Source of the DNA: Mytilus galloprovincialis
Lineage: Eukaryota; Mollusca; Bivalvia; Mytilida; Mytilidae
Length of the DNA stretch: 64,000 nt
Reading direction: 5' to 3'
Assembly: GCF_965363235.1 (NCBI RefSeq)
Contig: NC_134845.1
Location: 65,377,261-65,441,260, forward strand
Made by a program: the position numbers and the translations under genes. Below, in pieces: positions 33,901-45,400 of the stretch. How positions within the stretch are numbered: the first letter of the stretch is position 1; each line of letters begins with the position of its first letter. The notes under the pieces were generated by a model. It was not told the origin of the DNA. It worked only from the letters and a program-made list of their open reading frames with translations, and did not search any database.

Positions 33901-36900
33901 CACTGACAGTTTCAGACTCGAATTCGTTTACTAGTTTTTGTATGATACTATCAAAATGACATACACTGGATTACTGCGTAAAAGGCCAATGAAATAAATG
34001 CCATCTACTACCACTGAGAAGTCATAAATTGTTGAAATCTGTCACAGTAAACAATTATATTTACAACAATTAACATATTATGCGCTTTTACGTCAAACGA
34101 TAAGTTTTTAAAACAAAGCAGAACAGAATTAAGTTGAAGTTATGAACATGAAAATATAAAATACTGATTTAAGGTCATGATACCTTATCATTTTTCTAGT
34201 ATATATATTTTTCCTTCACATTAGGGACAAAAGTATGGAAAGTTTGACATTCTGCTCATGTAAGTGGCAATCCAACTTGACGCCAAGCTGGTGCACCACG
34301 AGACTATTGTTAAACATTTTTAGAAAATTTGACATAAATATTAAGCAGTTATTTCCTATGCTAGATAATTATCATTATATTTTTGTCCTTAGTTTCCGAT
34401 AAAAAGATACATATGATGAATTTCATCTGACTAAGTACTAATCGACCTTATTCAATTAGCTGTGTCCTTCCTGATGATAAAAATAAAACGATAAGTACTT
34501 TATTCGATTAAGATAAATGGCTAACCATTTTTTTTTTATTAAAATCTATGATTTTCCATTGTTTGGTGGCCACTATTCCTGGTTAATTGAGCGCGTAGTG
34601 ATATTAGAATACTTTTATATATGACAAAAAATACATTTGTATTACAAGTTAATGGCACAAGAATCCGATGACTACTTAGAGATGTGCAATATTTTTTTTT
34701 GAAAACATATTTTATTAATATACTTATATATCAAGATACTAGCCAGAATATAGGGATATGACAAAAAGTTAAAAAAAAAAAGAAGCAGTTTTTCGATCCT
34801 AATTTCATCCAAACATTTCCAGAAACCACTCGTTCGTTAATTATCTGAAAACTGTCCATTAATTCTTTTGTTTAGCGTGTACTACCGGGTTCATCTCGGC
34901 GGCTGAATCACCATGCGTACCTTGTCCAAGGAACACATTTGGTATGAAATGTGCAGAGTACTGCAAATGCAAATTAGATCAGAGGTAAATAAAATGTAGA
35001 TATAATTGTGATGATCATTTATTTGATATAAAAACATATAACTTTTATGCAATGTACATGATGCAATATCTAACAAGTGTTTGAATATCAAAAAAGTTAA
35101 ATTAATAATTATCAGAGGAAATTTTAAAACATATTAATGATTTTGAGAGTAACGTCAGTTATATCCAAGATATAAACGGAGGGAAAGAAGGATGTTTACA
35201 ATATGAAACTTGTTATTGTTGTAGATGTGATAACAAAGTTGGATGTATCCAGGCGGAAGAGACAACATTGCTAACAACCACCGATACTGAAAAAAGTGGA
35301 GAATGTGAGAAACATGATTTTGAATTTTTACCACTTCAATATGTGATGTTTTGAAACATCATCATCTTCTTCTTCTTCTTCTTCTTCTTCTTCCATTCTT
35401 CTTCTTCTTCTTCTTCTTCTTCTTCTTCTTCTTCTTCTTCTTCTTCTTCTTCTTCTTCTTCTTCTTCTTCTTCTTCTTCTTCTTCTTCTTCTTCTTCTTC
35501 TTCTTCTTCTTCTTCTTCTTCTTCTTCTTCTTTCTCTGCCTTTAAATGTATTCCTTTGTTATTCAAATACATTTGAATATTGTAGACTACTATTTCACTA
35601 ATACAAATTAACTTTGATGTGCTGCGTTTGTTTTATCAACGTGAGTAACCAAGGCTAAAACCACTGCCTTTCTTGATGACACTGTTACCAATTAATTATA
35701 TTTTGTGATTATTTATATTAGAGAAAAAGGAATGGGCTAAAGGGGCAACAACCCGACCACAGAGAAATGAACAGCACCAAGGCCACCTACACAGCGAGAA
35801 AATATAGCACCCAGAGTTCAGTGAAAATGGACGTCACACTAAACTCAAAAACATATAAATGTACTAAAATAATAAAAAAAAAAAAAAAATACAAGACTTA
35901 CAATGATCAGAGGATCATAGCTTGGGCTAAGCGCAAAATAAGCGGCAGGATTAAACAGTTTATGTGAGTTATCAACTCCTTCTATGCATTTATCCAAGGA
36001 AATAAACAAACATACACAGTGCGTACCCTATAACTCAATTTAAAAGCTTTTATTTTGTTAATCACCAATAACTCTATATACATTTAAGTCAAACTAAAAG
36101 TTTTTGAAATTTGATTATTTTCATTATATTTTATTACAGATTTGGTAAACAATTTGACGCAGACAACATTGACATACCATGAGGTTACAACAAACACACA
36201 ACGCCCCTCTATAGCAACGCTGAAAAACATAAACCACAAAGACAGTTTGAATGTTACCAATAAATATAATCAAACAGGTTAAGATCCATACCAATTAAAT
36301 ACTTTTATCCTGCATTTAGGTGTTCTACTATACAGATACAGCCCTACAGATATCGCTATGCTGTATCTGTACACTATACAGATGTCGCTTTAAAGCTCCG
36401 CCCAATGTCGGACTGAGTATTGTTTGAACCTGCGTGACCTCAGAATGTGTATTGTAGTCTCATTCCAATGACGTATTAATTGCGAATTTACGATTACTTT
36501 TATTCGTTCTGTTTGTTTTCAAAGATTTATTTAGAGCAATAAGACTCACACCACATTTCTGATAACATACACATCAATCAACTATCAATTTCAAAACTTG
36601 AATGTGTATGATTGTGGAACAAAAAAAAACCATGTCAATTTCAGCATGCATGTTCATTGAAGTTTAAATCATCCCTTCGTAAATTTTACGGACGCCATCA
36701 CGAGTTGGTTGACCGTTATGGAATAACCGTTTCACAAAGGATATCGGATATGTTCCTTACGTCGTAACTACAATCCCCTTGTTTTTCATGAATGTGACCT
36801 ACCGAATTAGACTATTTACCGGATTTGTTATCACATAAGCAACACGACGGGTGCCGCATGTGGAGCAGGATCTGCTTACCCTTCCGGAGCACCTGAGATC

Positions 36901-38987
36901 ACCCCTAGTTTTTTTGGTGGGGTTCGTGTTGTTTATTCTTTAGTTTTCTATGTTGTGTCGTGTGTGCTGTTGTTTTGTTTGTCTTTTTCATTTTTAGCCA
37001 TGGCGTTGTCAGTTTGTTTTAGATTTATGAGTTTGACTGTCCCGTTGGTATCTGTCGTCCCTCTTTCATTGAATGTCGAGTATGAAACGTAGGACAACTC
37101 GTGCACGCCTGTTTCAAATTGGACAATGTTTTGGTATTTGTTTTTACTGTTGAAATTAGTTTTTATAAAATAGATACTTATTCACCTTGAGCGATGTATT
37201 ATTGTTGACCATTAGAGATTCTTTTTTTGCAAACCCGACTTCAGCTGAATGTGTGATTACTACACGGGCCTCAAGGGATTTTAAATCGTGAATAAATGCA
37301 AAACATGACTTTTGTATCATTCAAAACACAAATAATATACAGAATTAATTGCAGGATAAAAACAATAACTGTTTAGTGTCTTTAAATATCAGTTGTATTT
37401 GTACTCGGCTTGAAACAGGTATAGTAGCTCGCATACACCTTGTTTCATAGCCTCGTACAAATATAGCTGATATTTAAAGACTCTAAACAGTTATTGTCTA
37501 TATGTTTTTTTTTAATTTGTAAATTTGTATAATTTATTTACCACGAAAACTAATTTTCAGAGAAAGTTTATACGACACTGCATTGCATTCGAAAAAGGTA
37601 TGCGTGCAATGAAACACACGCACAACAGTCTAACGAAAAAATCACTTGTTATCCTACGGAATGTCGAAAGATCAATTGAAAAAAGGTGCTTATAGAATAT
37701 TTCCAAAGCTTTAAATTGTCTTAAAATGTTGAAAAGGAATATAAGAGATGGTTGCAAATGCTGTTATAAATTAAACTACTTAAACTAAGATATACAATCA
37801 TAATACTTATTCATCGTAAGACTAGAAGAGAAATCCGTAATTTTTAAACAAATATTAACGTAAGTGGTTTTTTGCATTCGGACCCAGACATTTATAGTTC
37901 CGATGAATGTTCGCTGATCTTTTGCAAAATGAAAACAACATACTGACACCTAGTAATCAATCGAAAACATATATCTATAAATAAAGTGTGATGCTTTAGT
38001 TTGAGATATTTCATGTACAAGTAACTTATGATATAAAGACACGTCTCGGAAACCATGCAAATCACTGTCTTGAATTCAGTTTCAACCATTTGAAGAAAAC
38101 AATAAAATTGAAAAGAGACAACAACCCGACCAAATAATAGAAAACAGCTTTAAAGCATATGAAATGAGTATCCATATTTTGAAAGATTGAACCATCAAAG
38201 TTGAATTAGTAAATTATAAAAATAATAAGTTAAGTCAAGAATTAGTTGCACGAATAAAGTTTATTGACAGCGTAGACAGGTATAGTATTTGTTTTTCATA
38301 TCATTAAATATAATAATTTAATTCATAAAATAATATAAAATATTTTTGATAGAAATTGGTGAACACAAAACAGTCGTAGTCATAGTTGGAATTGCTTCGT
38401 TTTTTATCTTTGTTTTCATATGCATTTTGTTTGTGCATTGCATACGTCGAAAACTCCGACCTAGAAAAATCTTCCATGTCATACCGAACAATTCTCCCGG
38501 TCAACAAGATGATAACGAACACAGAAATTCACGTCATAATGAAATTGAAGACGATATAAATGCTTATGCAGAAATTGACGAAGAGAGAATGTGTCCCGAC
38601 TCGCCACACTCAGATCAAACTAGTAGCGACTCGAATTTAAGTTCTTCGAACAAAGACTCTAAAGAAAGTGTGAACGATGGGTACATAAATCCTTATCAGG
38701 CGTTAATAACCGACTCTAAAATGAAAATAAACAGTGAAGTAGTATTTGAACAAGAAGACAAAAAAGAAGACGAACAACAAAGGAACTATTCAAAACTGGA
38801 AAATAATGTTATCTCTGAAAAGGTAGAAAAAACAAACAACAATCCTGCAAAAGTGATTTACTTGGAGTTAGAAGACATGAATAATGCAGAGATTAAGCCA
38901 GTGGTGGAATCTGAGAATACAGATAAAAAGGAGGATGCAATTGAACATCATATTGAATGGACCTTCAAAAGGTTAAACACAATGTAA
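30856..38987 (+). CDS. MEGF/EGF-like single-pass receptor, partial, four exons found
   Basis: Exons 30856-30938, 34876-34984, 35225-about 35295 and 38353-38987 read in order on one strand. The ectodomain part reads through the junctions as MFCCDNYENRDGKCEPCTTG and then CPRNTFGMKCAEYCKC and RCDNKVGC, the arrangement of molluscan MEGF10-like proteins (Cys-rich stalk plus one EGF-like unit). The last exon supplies a transmembrane helix (TVVVIVGIASFFIFVFICIL) and a cytoplasmic tail of about 180 residues with Tyr motifs: NAYAEI, YINPYQAL, NYSKL and the ITIM-like VIYLEL. By family such receptors act in recognition or engulfment; that role is inferred. The signal-peptide exon was not found. The third-to-fourth exon junction needs the weaker donor AAAA|GTGGAG (35295), because the better-looking donor at 35304 would create a stop. 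Confidence 0.7.
31030..32400 (+). mobile_element. Penelope-like element, degraded, in an intron
   Basis: Reading on with several frame breaks: LVPADKASKNIV (about 31040), AILTAVKEGLQKY (about 31170), then the reverse transcriptase palm with FQQTIGIPMGTNCAPLLADL (31570-31635) and FRYIDDVLSL (about 31710), the canonical YxDD site. The tail follows (about 32200-32340) with AACACGAGTGGTGCC and GTTCGTGTTGTTTC. At least three frame breaks, so no active enzyme. The family reading (Penelope-like, common in bivalves) is from motif memory. Confidence 0.8.
32545..32830 (+). mobile_element. second Penelope-like reverse transcriptase fragment
   Basis: Frame 32544-32816 holds LNNPKFSKYTNEIYPKELT, the segment that normally follows the YxDD motif, and CPFLDL. 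It is a separate, differently diverged copy. A related remnant with VDDILYLQF is at about 33405-33480. Confidence 0.65.
33400..33480 (+). mobile_element. reverse transcriptase remnant (VDDI)
   Basis: Short piece reading VDDILYLQF, resembling the palm motif of the nearby Penelope-like copies. Too short for more. Confidence 0.35.
33481..34870. other. intron sequence, nothing recognised
   Basis: AT-rich intron of the MEGF-like gene. No exon in the required phase and no repeat was identified. Confidence 0.35.
34876..34984 (+). CDS. MEGF-like receptor, EGF-like exon
   Basis: Acceptor TTTGTTTAG, donor ATCAGAG|GTAAAT. 35 full codons; CPRNTFGMKCAEYCKC is the EGF-like cysteine spacing seen in MEGF10/11-type proteins. 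Confidence 0.72.
35225..35295 (+). CDS. MEGF-like receptor, stalk exon
   Basis: Acceptor TGTTGTAG. Encodes CDNKVGCIQAEETTLLTTTD, a CDxxxGC end of the EGF unit followed by a Thr-rich stalk. The end is uncertain: the donor at 35295 keeps the frame into 38353, the donor at 35304 does not. Confidence 0.55.
35356..35532. repeat. long (CTT)n / (GAA)n microsatellite
   Basis: About 55 CTT units with one CCATT interruption near 35391. Starts about 55 bases past the stalk-exon donor. A pure pyrimidine/purine mirror repeat able to form triplex DNA. Open frames of Phe or Glu through it are artefacts. Confidence 0.95.
35720..35985 (+). repeat. mytilid GGGCAACAACCCGACC repeat
   Basis: Words GGGGCAACAACCCGACC, GCACCAAGGCCACC and CATAGCTTGGGCTAAGCGC match the 54960-55640 family. 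Includes a poly(A) run at about 35877-35889. Confidence 0.6.
36655..37085 (+). mobile_element. Penelope-like element, 3' coding end and tail
   Basis: Coding remnant resembles 14885-15450 (TTACGGACGCCATCACGAG, GTTGACCGTTATGGAATAAC) with stops. The tail follows with GGTGGGGTTCGTGTTG and TAGCCATGGCGTTGTCAGTT, ending at GTCCCTCTTTCATTG. Confidence 0.75.
37366..37494. repeat. imperfect hairpin, arms about 55 bp
   Basis: Left arm AATAACTGTTTAGTGTCTTT... and right arm complement AATAACTGTTTAGAGTCTTT... match over about 55 bases with few differences; loop about 20 bases. A foldback/MITE-like unit. Confidence 0.75.
37500..38352. other. intron sequence with one mytilid repeat fragment
   Basis: 38095-38150 (GAGACAACAACCCGACCAAA) is a fragment of the 54960 repeat family. 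Otherwise nothing recognised. A possible small exon after TTTTCAG at 37560 would create a stop in the receptor frame. Confidence 0.4.
38353..38987 (+). CDS. MEGF-like receptor, transmembrane and cytoplasmic exon
   Basis: Acceptor TTTTTGATAG. Begins IGEHK, followed by a 23-residue hydrophobic helix, a basic stop-transfer (HCIRRKLRPRK) and an acidic Ser/Glu/Asn-rich tail with several Tyr motifs, ending KRLNTM and TAA. This is the orientation of a type I membrane protein. A candidate poly(A) signal AATAAA lies about 490 bases after the stop, near 39479. Confidence 0.78.
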
Positions 38988-40570
38988 AAATGTTTTATAT
39001 TTTTTTTTGTCTTTTACTGAACCTGCTATTTCAAACACGTAAATAGAATATAACAATGTATTTAGTTTTGCATCTGTGAATTAAAATTAATCGTTAACTT
39101 CCAGTATTTTGAGACCAAATCTGAAAATGTACATATCCCTATGTGGGAATGTAAATATTTTGCAGTGGAAGTGTTCAAAATACGCTAACGTCAACAAAAG
39201 GGATGTCCCCACTCTTTGTTTTTGATTAATTGATTATTGGTTGCCTTACACTGCATTAGCACAAAAAGACTATATCGCGGCGATTTTTGTAAATTTTATT
39301 TAAATAATTGCGCTTTATAGTTATATACTTGTGTCAATGACCGCCAATGAACGTTATTTTATCAAAATATATCGTTTAAATTTATTGCTTACAACCCTTT
39401 GATTTATGATAAATAGACTCCATGTACTTTTAAACTTTGAGATACAAATGTGTGTTTTTCATTTAATATTTACAGTTCAAATAAAATTGTGTTTTACAAT
39501 TTTCAGTGTTAAAGCTACTGAATACATATTTATATAATTCAACTGTTACAGACACCTTGCACGTTCATAACGCTTGAGTTGGTAGAAATTGAAATAAGTC
39601 CTACAATCAATAATCCAAACAGAAGTATTAAGAAATACTTTAAAAATGATTGTTATTTCTTTTCCATTGACAGTATACAAAAGTGTGTGTTAAGCTAAGA
39701 AACTATAAGGTACATAATTATGTAATACACAAATTACATCATTAATTACTGTCATCGAGTCTAGAAAACAACAATATCATAAAAAAAAAGCACATTGCAT
39801 GAATTTTTTGAAATTTTCGAAAATCATGAGTAAATTTTTAGTTTCCAAACAATATAAATAGTGATTTTTCATTGGTTCTGAGAAAGAATGTTTTTGGGAG
39901 TTAGGTTGAAAATATAATGTACTCGTTGTGCTTAGTTTAACCCCACTCGAAAAATAAAGTATCCCAAAACAGAATGAAGGTGCACAGAAACGAAAAACGC
40001 GCAAACATAACAACTTATCATTATCGAATTGCTGACAAAATATCGACTCATTCTGTTCAGTTGTTCCAAGGGAAGGTATGACGAAAATTTTTAAGTTTGT
40101 TAAAATTTCCAAATATCGACAAACACGAAGCAGTTCAAAAATAGGCTTGCACGTTACAACTAAAAAATGTTTAAATATGAAGTCATTTGTTTGATAGTTT
40201 CTGAAAAACAGTATGACCGCGCAATTTGTTGGACGAACCGACGGACAAGGATATTGCATTAAAGACTTGAAGTCTAGGTACTTCTTCAACTTATTAAAAT
40301 GTATTATCATGTTTAGGTACTTCTTTAGCTTATAACATGTATTATCAACAATTGATGTCAATCAAAATGTAGCTTGACAAACGAAGAGTCTGACTATCAA
40401 GTAGTCGTTGAAACATAAACCTCATCTTTCGGTACATAAACCTGACGCAATTTAAAATCTATGAGTTCTATTGTCATGTTCGGTCTTAAACAGGAACACG
40501 TACAATTAAAGCGCTTCCAACTATCAAGCAAGACAGTGATATATAATGATTAACAATAACTTAGATTGAA
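38988..40570. other. intergenic, nothing firm
   Basis: Includes the probable 3' UTR of the MEGF-like gene. A 194-codon minus-strand frame at 39777-40361 has no recognisable domain and no splice context, and I do not call it a gene. Confidence 0.4.
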
Positions 40571-40572
40571 GA

Positions 40573-40870
40573 ATAGGTGGTATGAGTGTCCACGAGACAA
40601 CTCTCCATCCCAGTCACAATTTGCAAAAAAAAACCAACCATAGCTCAAAGCACGACCAACAACGCGGAGCCCCGGCCTACACCAAACAACAAGCCATAAA
40701 AAATGTTCCATTAAACGACCAGCTCAAAACAACCCAAAACAGGAAAACCAACGGTCAATCCATACAAAAAACGAGAAACGCGTAATATCAACAAACAACA
40801 CTAACAAATGACAACCACCGAACTCCAGGCCTCCGACCCAGGACATGCGTAAACAAACACAGCGAACGTC
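40573..40870 (+). repeat. mytilid GACAACTCTCCATCC repeat, long copy
   Basis: GAGACAACTCTCCATCCCAG, CGACCAACAACGCGGAGCCC, CAGGAAAACCAACGGTCAAT and CCGAACTCCAGGCCTCCGAC. The open frame 40582-40785 is accidental. Confidence 0.7.
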
Positions 40871-41284
40871 AAAAACAAGTGGAAAATACCATAAAGAAAA
40901 TCAAATTTCATAAGTCAAAAAGAAACGAGCAAATATCATGGCAAAAAAACCCGGTAAACGACGAAAAGACAAACATCAGTCTACAAAACAGTAAGACTGC
41001 AGTTTAAAAACGAACGAATTTGTTCTGACCTGTTTCTTCAGTTCGCCTGAAAAAATCACTTGAAACTTCGCAAAACAAATGATAACAAAAATACACGGAA
41101 CACAAGATCTGGAAAAATTCACAGAAATTTTTTTTTCTTCATATCCGAGTTGCTAAAGACATCTTTTTCTTTGTAATGTGCTTGCATAATGGCGTATAGT
41201 GCACCATGTCATAATTTTAAATTGTAATGCCTAAGTTAGTACTTAACAGCATGTGAAATACAACGACGAGGTTGGAAAATAATA

Positions 41285-41430
41285 TGGTCATAACCTTTCG
41301 GAATTTTGGGTCTTAAAATGCTCTTCAGTTTCGTACTTTATTTATCCTTTTAAAATTTTGATTAGAGTGTCACTGGTGAATATTTTGTTGACAAGACGCG
41401 TACACAATATTAAGCTTGGTATCTATGTTT
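41285..41430 (-). repeat. mytilid CGCGTTTCGTC repeat, minus strand, diverged
   Basis: TTTTGGGTCTTAAAATGCTC, GAGTGTCACTGGTGAATA and GACAAGACGCGTACAC, then AAGCTTGGTATCTATG, the complement of the ATACCAGGATT family. Confidence 0.65.
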
Positions 41431-41559
41431 TTTTATTGAAGATTACAGAGCATGACGGTGTGTAGTGATACTATAAAATGAAAATTTATTAGCGTTCAGT
41501 TTTCACTGTTCCAACGTTTATAATATTTATACTACACATTATTGTACAAAAGTGTGCAC

Positions 41560-41775
41560 TAATCTATAGCGAAGTAGAAGTGCATGCCACAATCATGTAA
41601 TTTTCTAGAAAGAGACGGGCGAAATATACTAAAAGGATTTTCAATCTCGTATGCCGAAAATTGACAGACAACGCTACGGCTAAAATAGGAAAAAAAGACT
41701 TACCGACAAACAATAGTACACAAAACGCAACATAGAAACCTAAATTATAAAGACTGAGCAACAACAAATTGAGGG
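41560..41775 (-). mobile_element. Penelope-like tail fragment, minus strand
   Basis: AAATTGACAGACAACGCTACGGC and ACAAACAATAGTACACAAA plus CCTAAATTATAAAGACTGAG words correspond to the complement of the tail at 36940-37060. Confidence 0.5.
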
Positions 41776-42135
41776 TAATCTCAAGTAAATCGCATGAATG
41801 AAGCTTACAAATATTGACTTTTCTTGCATTGAATACACAACACCAGGAAATAAACAAAGATCGCTCACACATTCATTATCTGTTTTAGAAATATCGTAGA
41901 TTCGAAATCTACAAATTTATGCACGACAAATTCCACAGGTTATCCCCTTTTTCACAAATTCCAAAGCACATTTTATAGAATGACAAAAGTCTCAATAATA
42001 TAATCGTCCATAGACAAAAATTATAGACACAACTTATAACTAATTTTACAGCTAAAACTATACATGTGTAGTGTCTGTCAATATATATCATTAGTCAAGC
42101 AAGTTACTTCATACTGCTACACACATGGTTTAGTA

Positions 42136-42434
42136 TTAGCATTGACTACTATGCTGATCCTTCAAGGGTTTGAAAATAGTACAACATTTGTCAATAAATC
42201 TATGAAAATCTAGAAGCACCAGCATACCAAATGTGGTCGACAGCATTACTATTCCGAAATATCCAATACTAGCCGAGGATGGTCGAGAGTCTTTAGCAGA
42301 TGTAAGTTTTCTAGTGTGAGACGACATTTTTCGTTTATCTACCTTCATATTGTTTACTATTTCCTGAATACTCTCCTCCAATGATAATGTGGTTGTTACA
42401 TTCTGACAAGTACAAGTACAATAAGGATAAATGC
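42136..42434 (-). CDS. lectin receptor exon 6: CTC motif, TM helix, tail
   Basis: Acceptor ATATTTTCAG (minus). Starts GIYPYCTCTCQN. Contains the conserved RKLTSAKDSRPSS block, then a hydrophobic helix and a 20-residue tail ending QC and TAA. Confidence 0.8.
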
Positions 42435-45400
42435 CTGAAAATATACGAGGCATTTCAAAAATTAAAACTGTAAAAAAAATATCATATACTATATGAAGCT
42501 ACGTGTATTGTATCTGATCTAATATTACGTACAACATATAGCTTTAAAACTTTTTTTATGATATAATGTAGGCCCTTTTGTTTTGTAATACAACAATTTC
42601 GAGTTGTTTTTCGTGAATGAGTTACATCGGTTGACTCGGGTTCAATCGTCTTTAACAAATTCATCAAAGAAGGTTCTTACTTTAACGTTAAGGCATGAGC
42701 ATTGTGACATATAACATTTACGGGAAAGTCATCTATTAAATGAGAACTAAGTAAGACTTAGACCTTACACTTTGTATAATTGCAGCTTATTGGAGATAGC
42801 TTATTGTGCTTTCTTGTTACGTACACAGATATAGGAAGATGTGGTATGAGTGCCAATGAGACAACTCTCCATCCAAATAATAATTTATAAAGTAAACCAT
42901 AATAGGTCAATGTACGGCCTCCAGCACGGAGATTTAGCTCCCACCGAACAACAAGCTGTAAAGGGCCCACAAATTACTTGTGCAAACCATTCAAACAGGA
43001 AAACTAACGGTATAATCTATATAAAAAATGACAAACGAGAAACATGTATACATTTTACCTGTTGTCATGTCTGTTTGTTTTGTTCATACGTCGTTGTCAT
43101 TATAGTGGAATTTGATGCGATTGTCATACAAGTTGGGGGTTTAGTTAGCTATAAAACCAAGTTCAAAAGACGTGTTAGGAAAGACGATAGTACTGCTGGC
43201 GCTCGTGTTGGATGGAAAGTGAATACAAAATGACTTGGGGACCATCTCTAAAAGTACAAATACTTAATATTTTTGTAACCTTTATTGGCGTGTTTGATAC
43301 TTCTGAACTAATTTTTTTAAGAACCACAAAATGTTTTATAAATTCATTTTGAGGTAAATGTATATCAATCATGTGAATAATCTATTTTTTTTATATATAT
43401 TTATGTATATCCTAATCCAGGGTCTTTGATTAGATGATAACTTTTCAAATAATTTTGATTTTAGAAATAAAAAGTTTGCAAGACATTAAAAAAAAAGTTA
43501 GCCTCAGCTGACATTGTTTCTCGTAGATTGAGGTTCAAATGGTATTTATTATCTCGACAACAAAATGTAGGAGGATTCTTGTAACGGTACAGTTTTCCGT
43601 TCTTCCGTCTGTCTTTCCACCTCTACATCCTTGATAAAAGAGGGATGAAAGATACCAGAGAGGCATTGAAACTCATAAATCGAAACTAACAACGTCATAG
43701 TTAAAAGAAAAAGACAAACAGACAAAAAATAGTACACAAACACCACATCGAAAATTTAAGACTAAGCAATCAGAACCCCACCATAACTGTGGATGATCTC
43801 AGATGCTCCGAAAGGGTGAGTAAATACTTCTCAACATGTGGCACCCGTCGTGTTGTGTATGTTAGCGAAACTCGGTAATAAGACTAATTCGGTAGGTCAC
43901 ATTCGTGAAAAGGGAACGGGATTGGGAACATATCCGATATTATCTAAAAGGGCCAACCAACTCGTGATGGCGTCCGTAAAATTTACGAAGGAATGACTTC
44001 AACTTCAACATTTGGAACTCTTGCTTTTTATAGCTTCATTGTGATAACACTCAACATCGTTTTAGGATTTTGACCAAACTTAGTAATACTTAGTCCTGAT
44101 GAACATCTTGCATCCTGTTTTCAAGTTCAAGGTCGCAGGTGGACATTCAATTTATTTGAAATCATTGTTAACACTTTAGACTCATCATAGTTCATTATAT
44201 ATTGACCTCACTTGGCATATGAATGAATGTGTATGAATATCTAGAACCAAATTAATTTTGCAGTTCATAGGTCAATTGACCACTAATTGTTTCATAATAA
44301 AATAAACATAATTTAAGAACGAAAACGCCGAGGAAAAAAGAAATGTTATTTTATTTTTATTTCGGAGTCTCGTGTGTATCTTAATCACGCAATCAAAAGT
44401 TTATAGACATTCAGCATAGTTTGAACTTTATGGGGCAATCATAAGTTTATAGACATTCAGCATAGTTTGAACTTTATGGGGCAATCATTTGACCGAACTT
44501 ACCCTAATAATTGAATTATGTGCTGGAAACAAATGCTTCCTAATTATAAAATTGTTATGTTTAAGGTAAATAGACCCAAAATCCAAAATATGCATTTATA
44601 AAATAAAGTATCAAGCATATATCTTGTGTAACAGGGTCTTGTGATTTCCAAAGTAAATTGTTTAAATCTTATTTTTTTCTTCAAAATCGTGCCCAAATGA
44701 GAGTCAAAAGGTAGTTTGTTTTCATTCGGGAGATAGGGCGGGACACAACTATTGTTCCTTTTTTTGTAAGAATGTGTTGATTCTAAAAATAAAATAAAAC
44801 ATGTCCCCCTTTTTCCACAAAGGTAAGGATTTGCCTCATTGTTTTTATTTTACTTTTCGCATTCCGTAATCAAATGATTAAAACTACATGTATTGGTTAT
44901 TAAAATCTTCAATATACCACGTAGTTGATAAAAAGTTCTCAATTAGAAATTAGTTTTGGTCTTTGAAAATGCTCGATTACGACCTGAATACTATAAATAA
45001 CGTATTAGAGTGGTCATACAGATAATTAAAAAAAAAACGATAGAGTATTTATACTTTTGGAAATGACCTTCGAATCATATTGTATTCATCTTCCGTCCAA
45101 CACGAGCGCCAGCAGTACTATCGACTTTCCTAACACTTCTAATCCACCATTTTCTACACTAGAAATGCGTATACCAAGTTAGGAATATGACAGTTGTTAT
45201 TCATTCGTTTAATGTGTTTAAGCTTTTGATTTTGCCATTCGAGTAGGGACTTTTTGTCCTGAATTTTACTCGGAGTTCAGTATTTATGGGATTTTACTTT
45301 TTAACTATAAACACTGTTTAGGCATAGATTACCTAAGTCGTATTTGGGATAACTTTTTGGTATTTTGGGTCCTCAATGCTCTTCCACTTGGTCCTTCTTT

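Larger units (their letters stand above)
43161..45140. mobile_element. about 2-kb element with long terminal inverted repeats, nested in an older repeat
   Basis: The left end (about 43165-43230) and the right end (about 45085-45140) are inverted copies over about 60 bp, sharing CGATAGTACTGCTGGCGC and CGTGTTGGA. The insertion splits a mytilid repeat (left part ends AAAACCAAGTTCA, right part resumes TCCACCATTTTCTAC). Inside lie a Penelope-like tail (43640-44030) and a 46-bp duplication. No transposase frame, so it is non-autonomous. Exact ends and target duplication could not be fixed. Confidence 0.65.

Noticed and set aside
35336..35572. Poly-Glu and poly-Phe open frames
   Set aside because: They are translations of the (CTT)n/(GAA)n microsatellite.
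35305..38352. Donor at 35304 (AAT|GTGAGA) as the end of the MEGF-like stalk exon
   Set aside because: Joined to the next recognised exon it gives TAA. Kept only as an alternative if another exon lies in between.
39777..40361. 194-codon open frame on the minus strand
   Set aside because: No recognisable domain, no signal or splice context, composition typical of AT-rich DNA. Left as intergenic; a conserved homologue in another mussel would change this.
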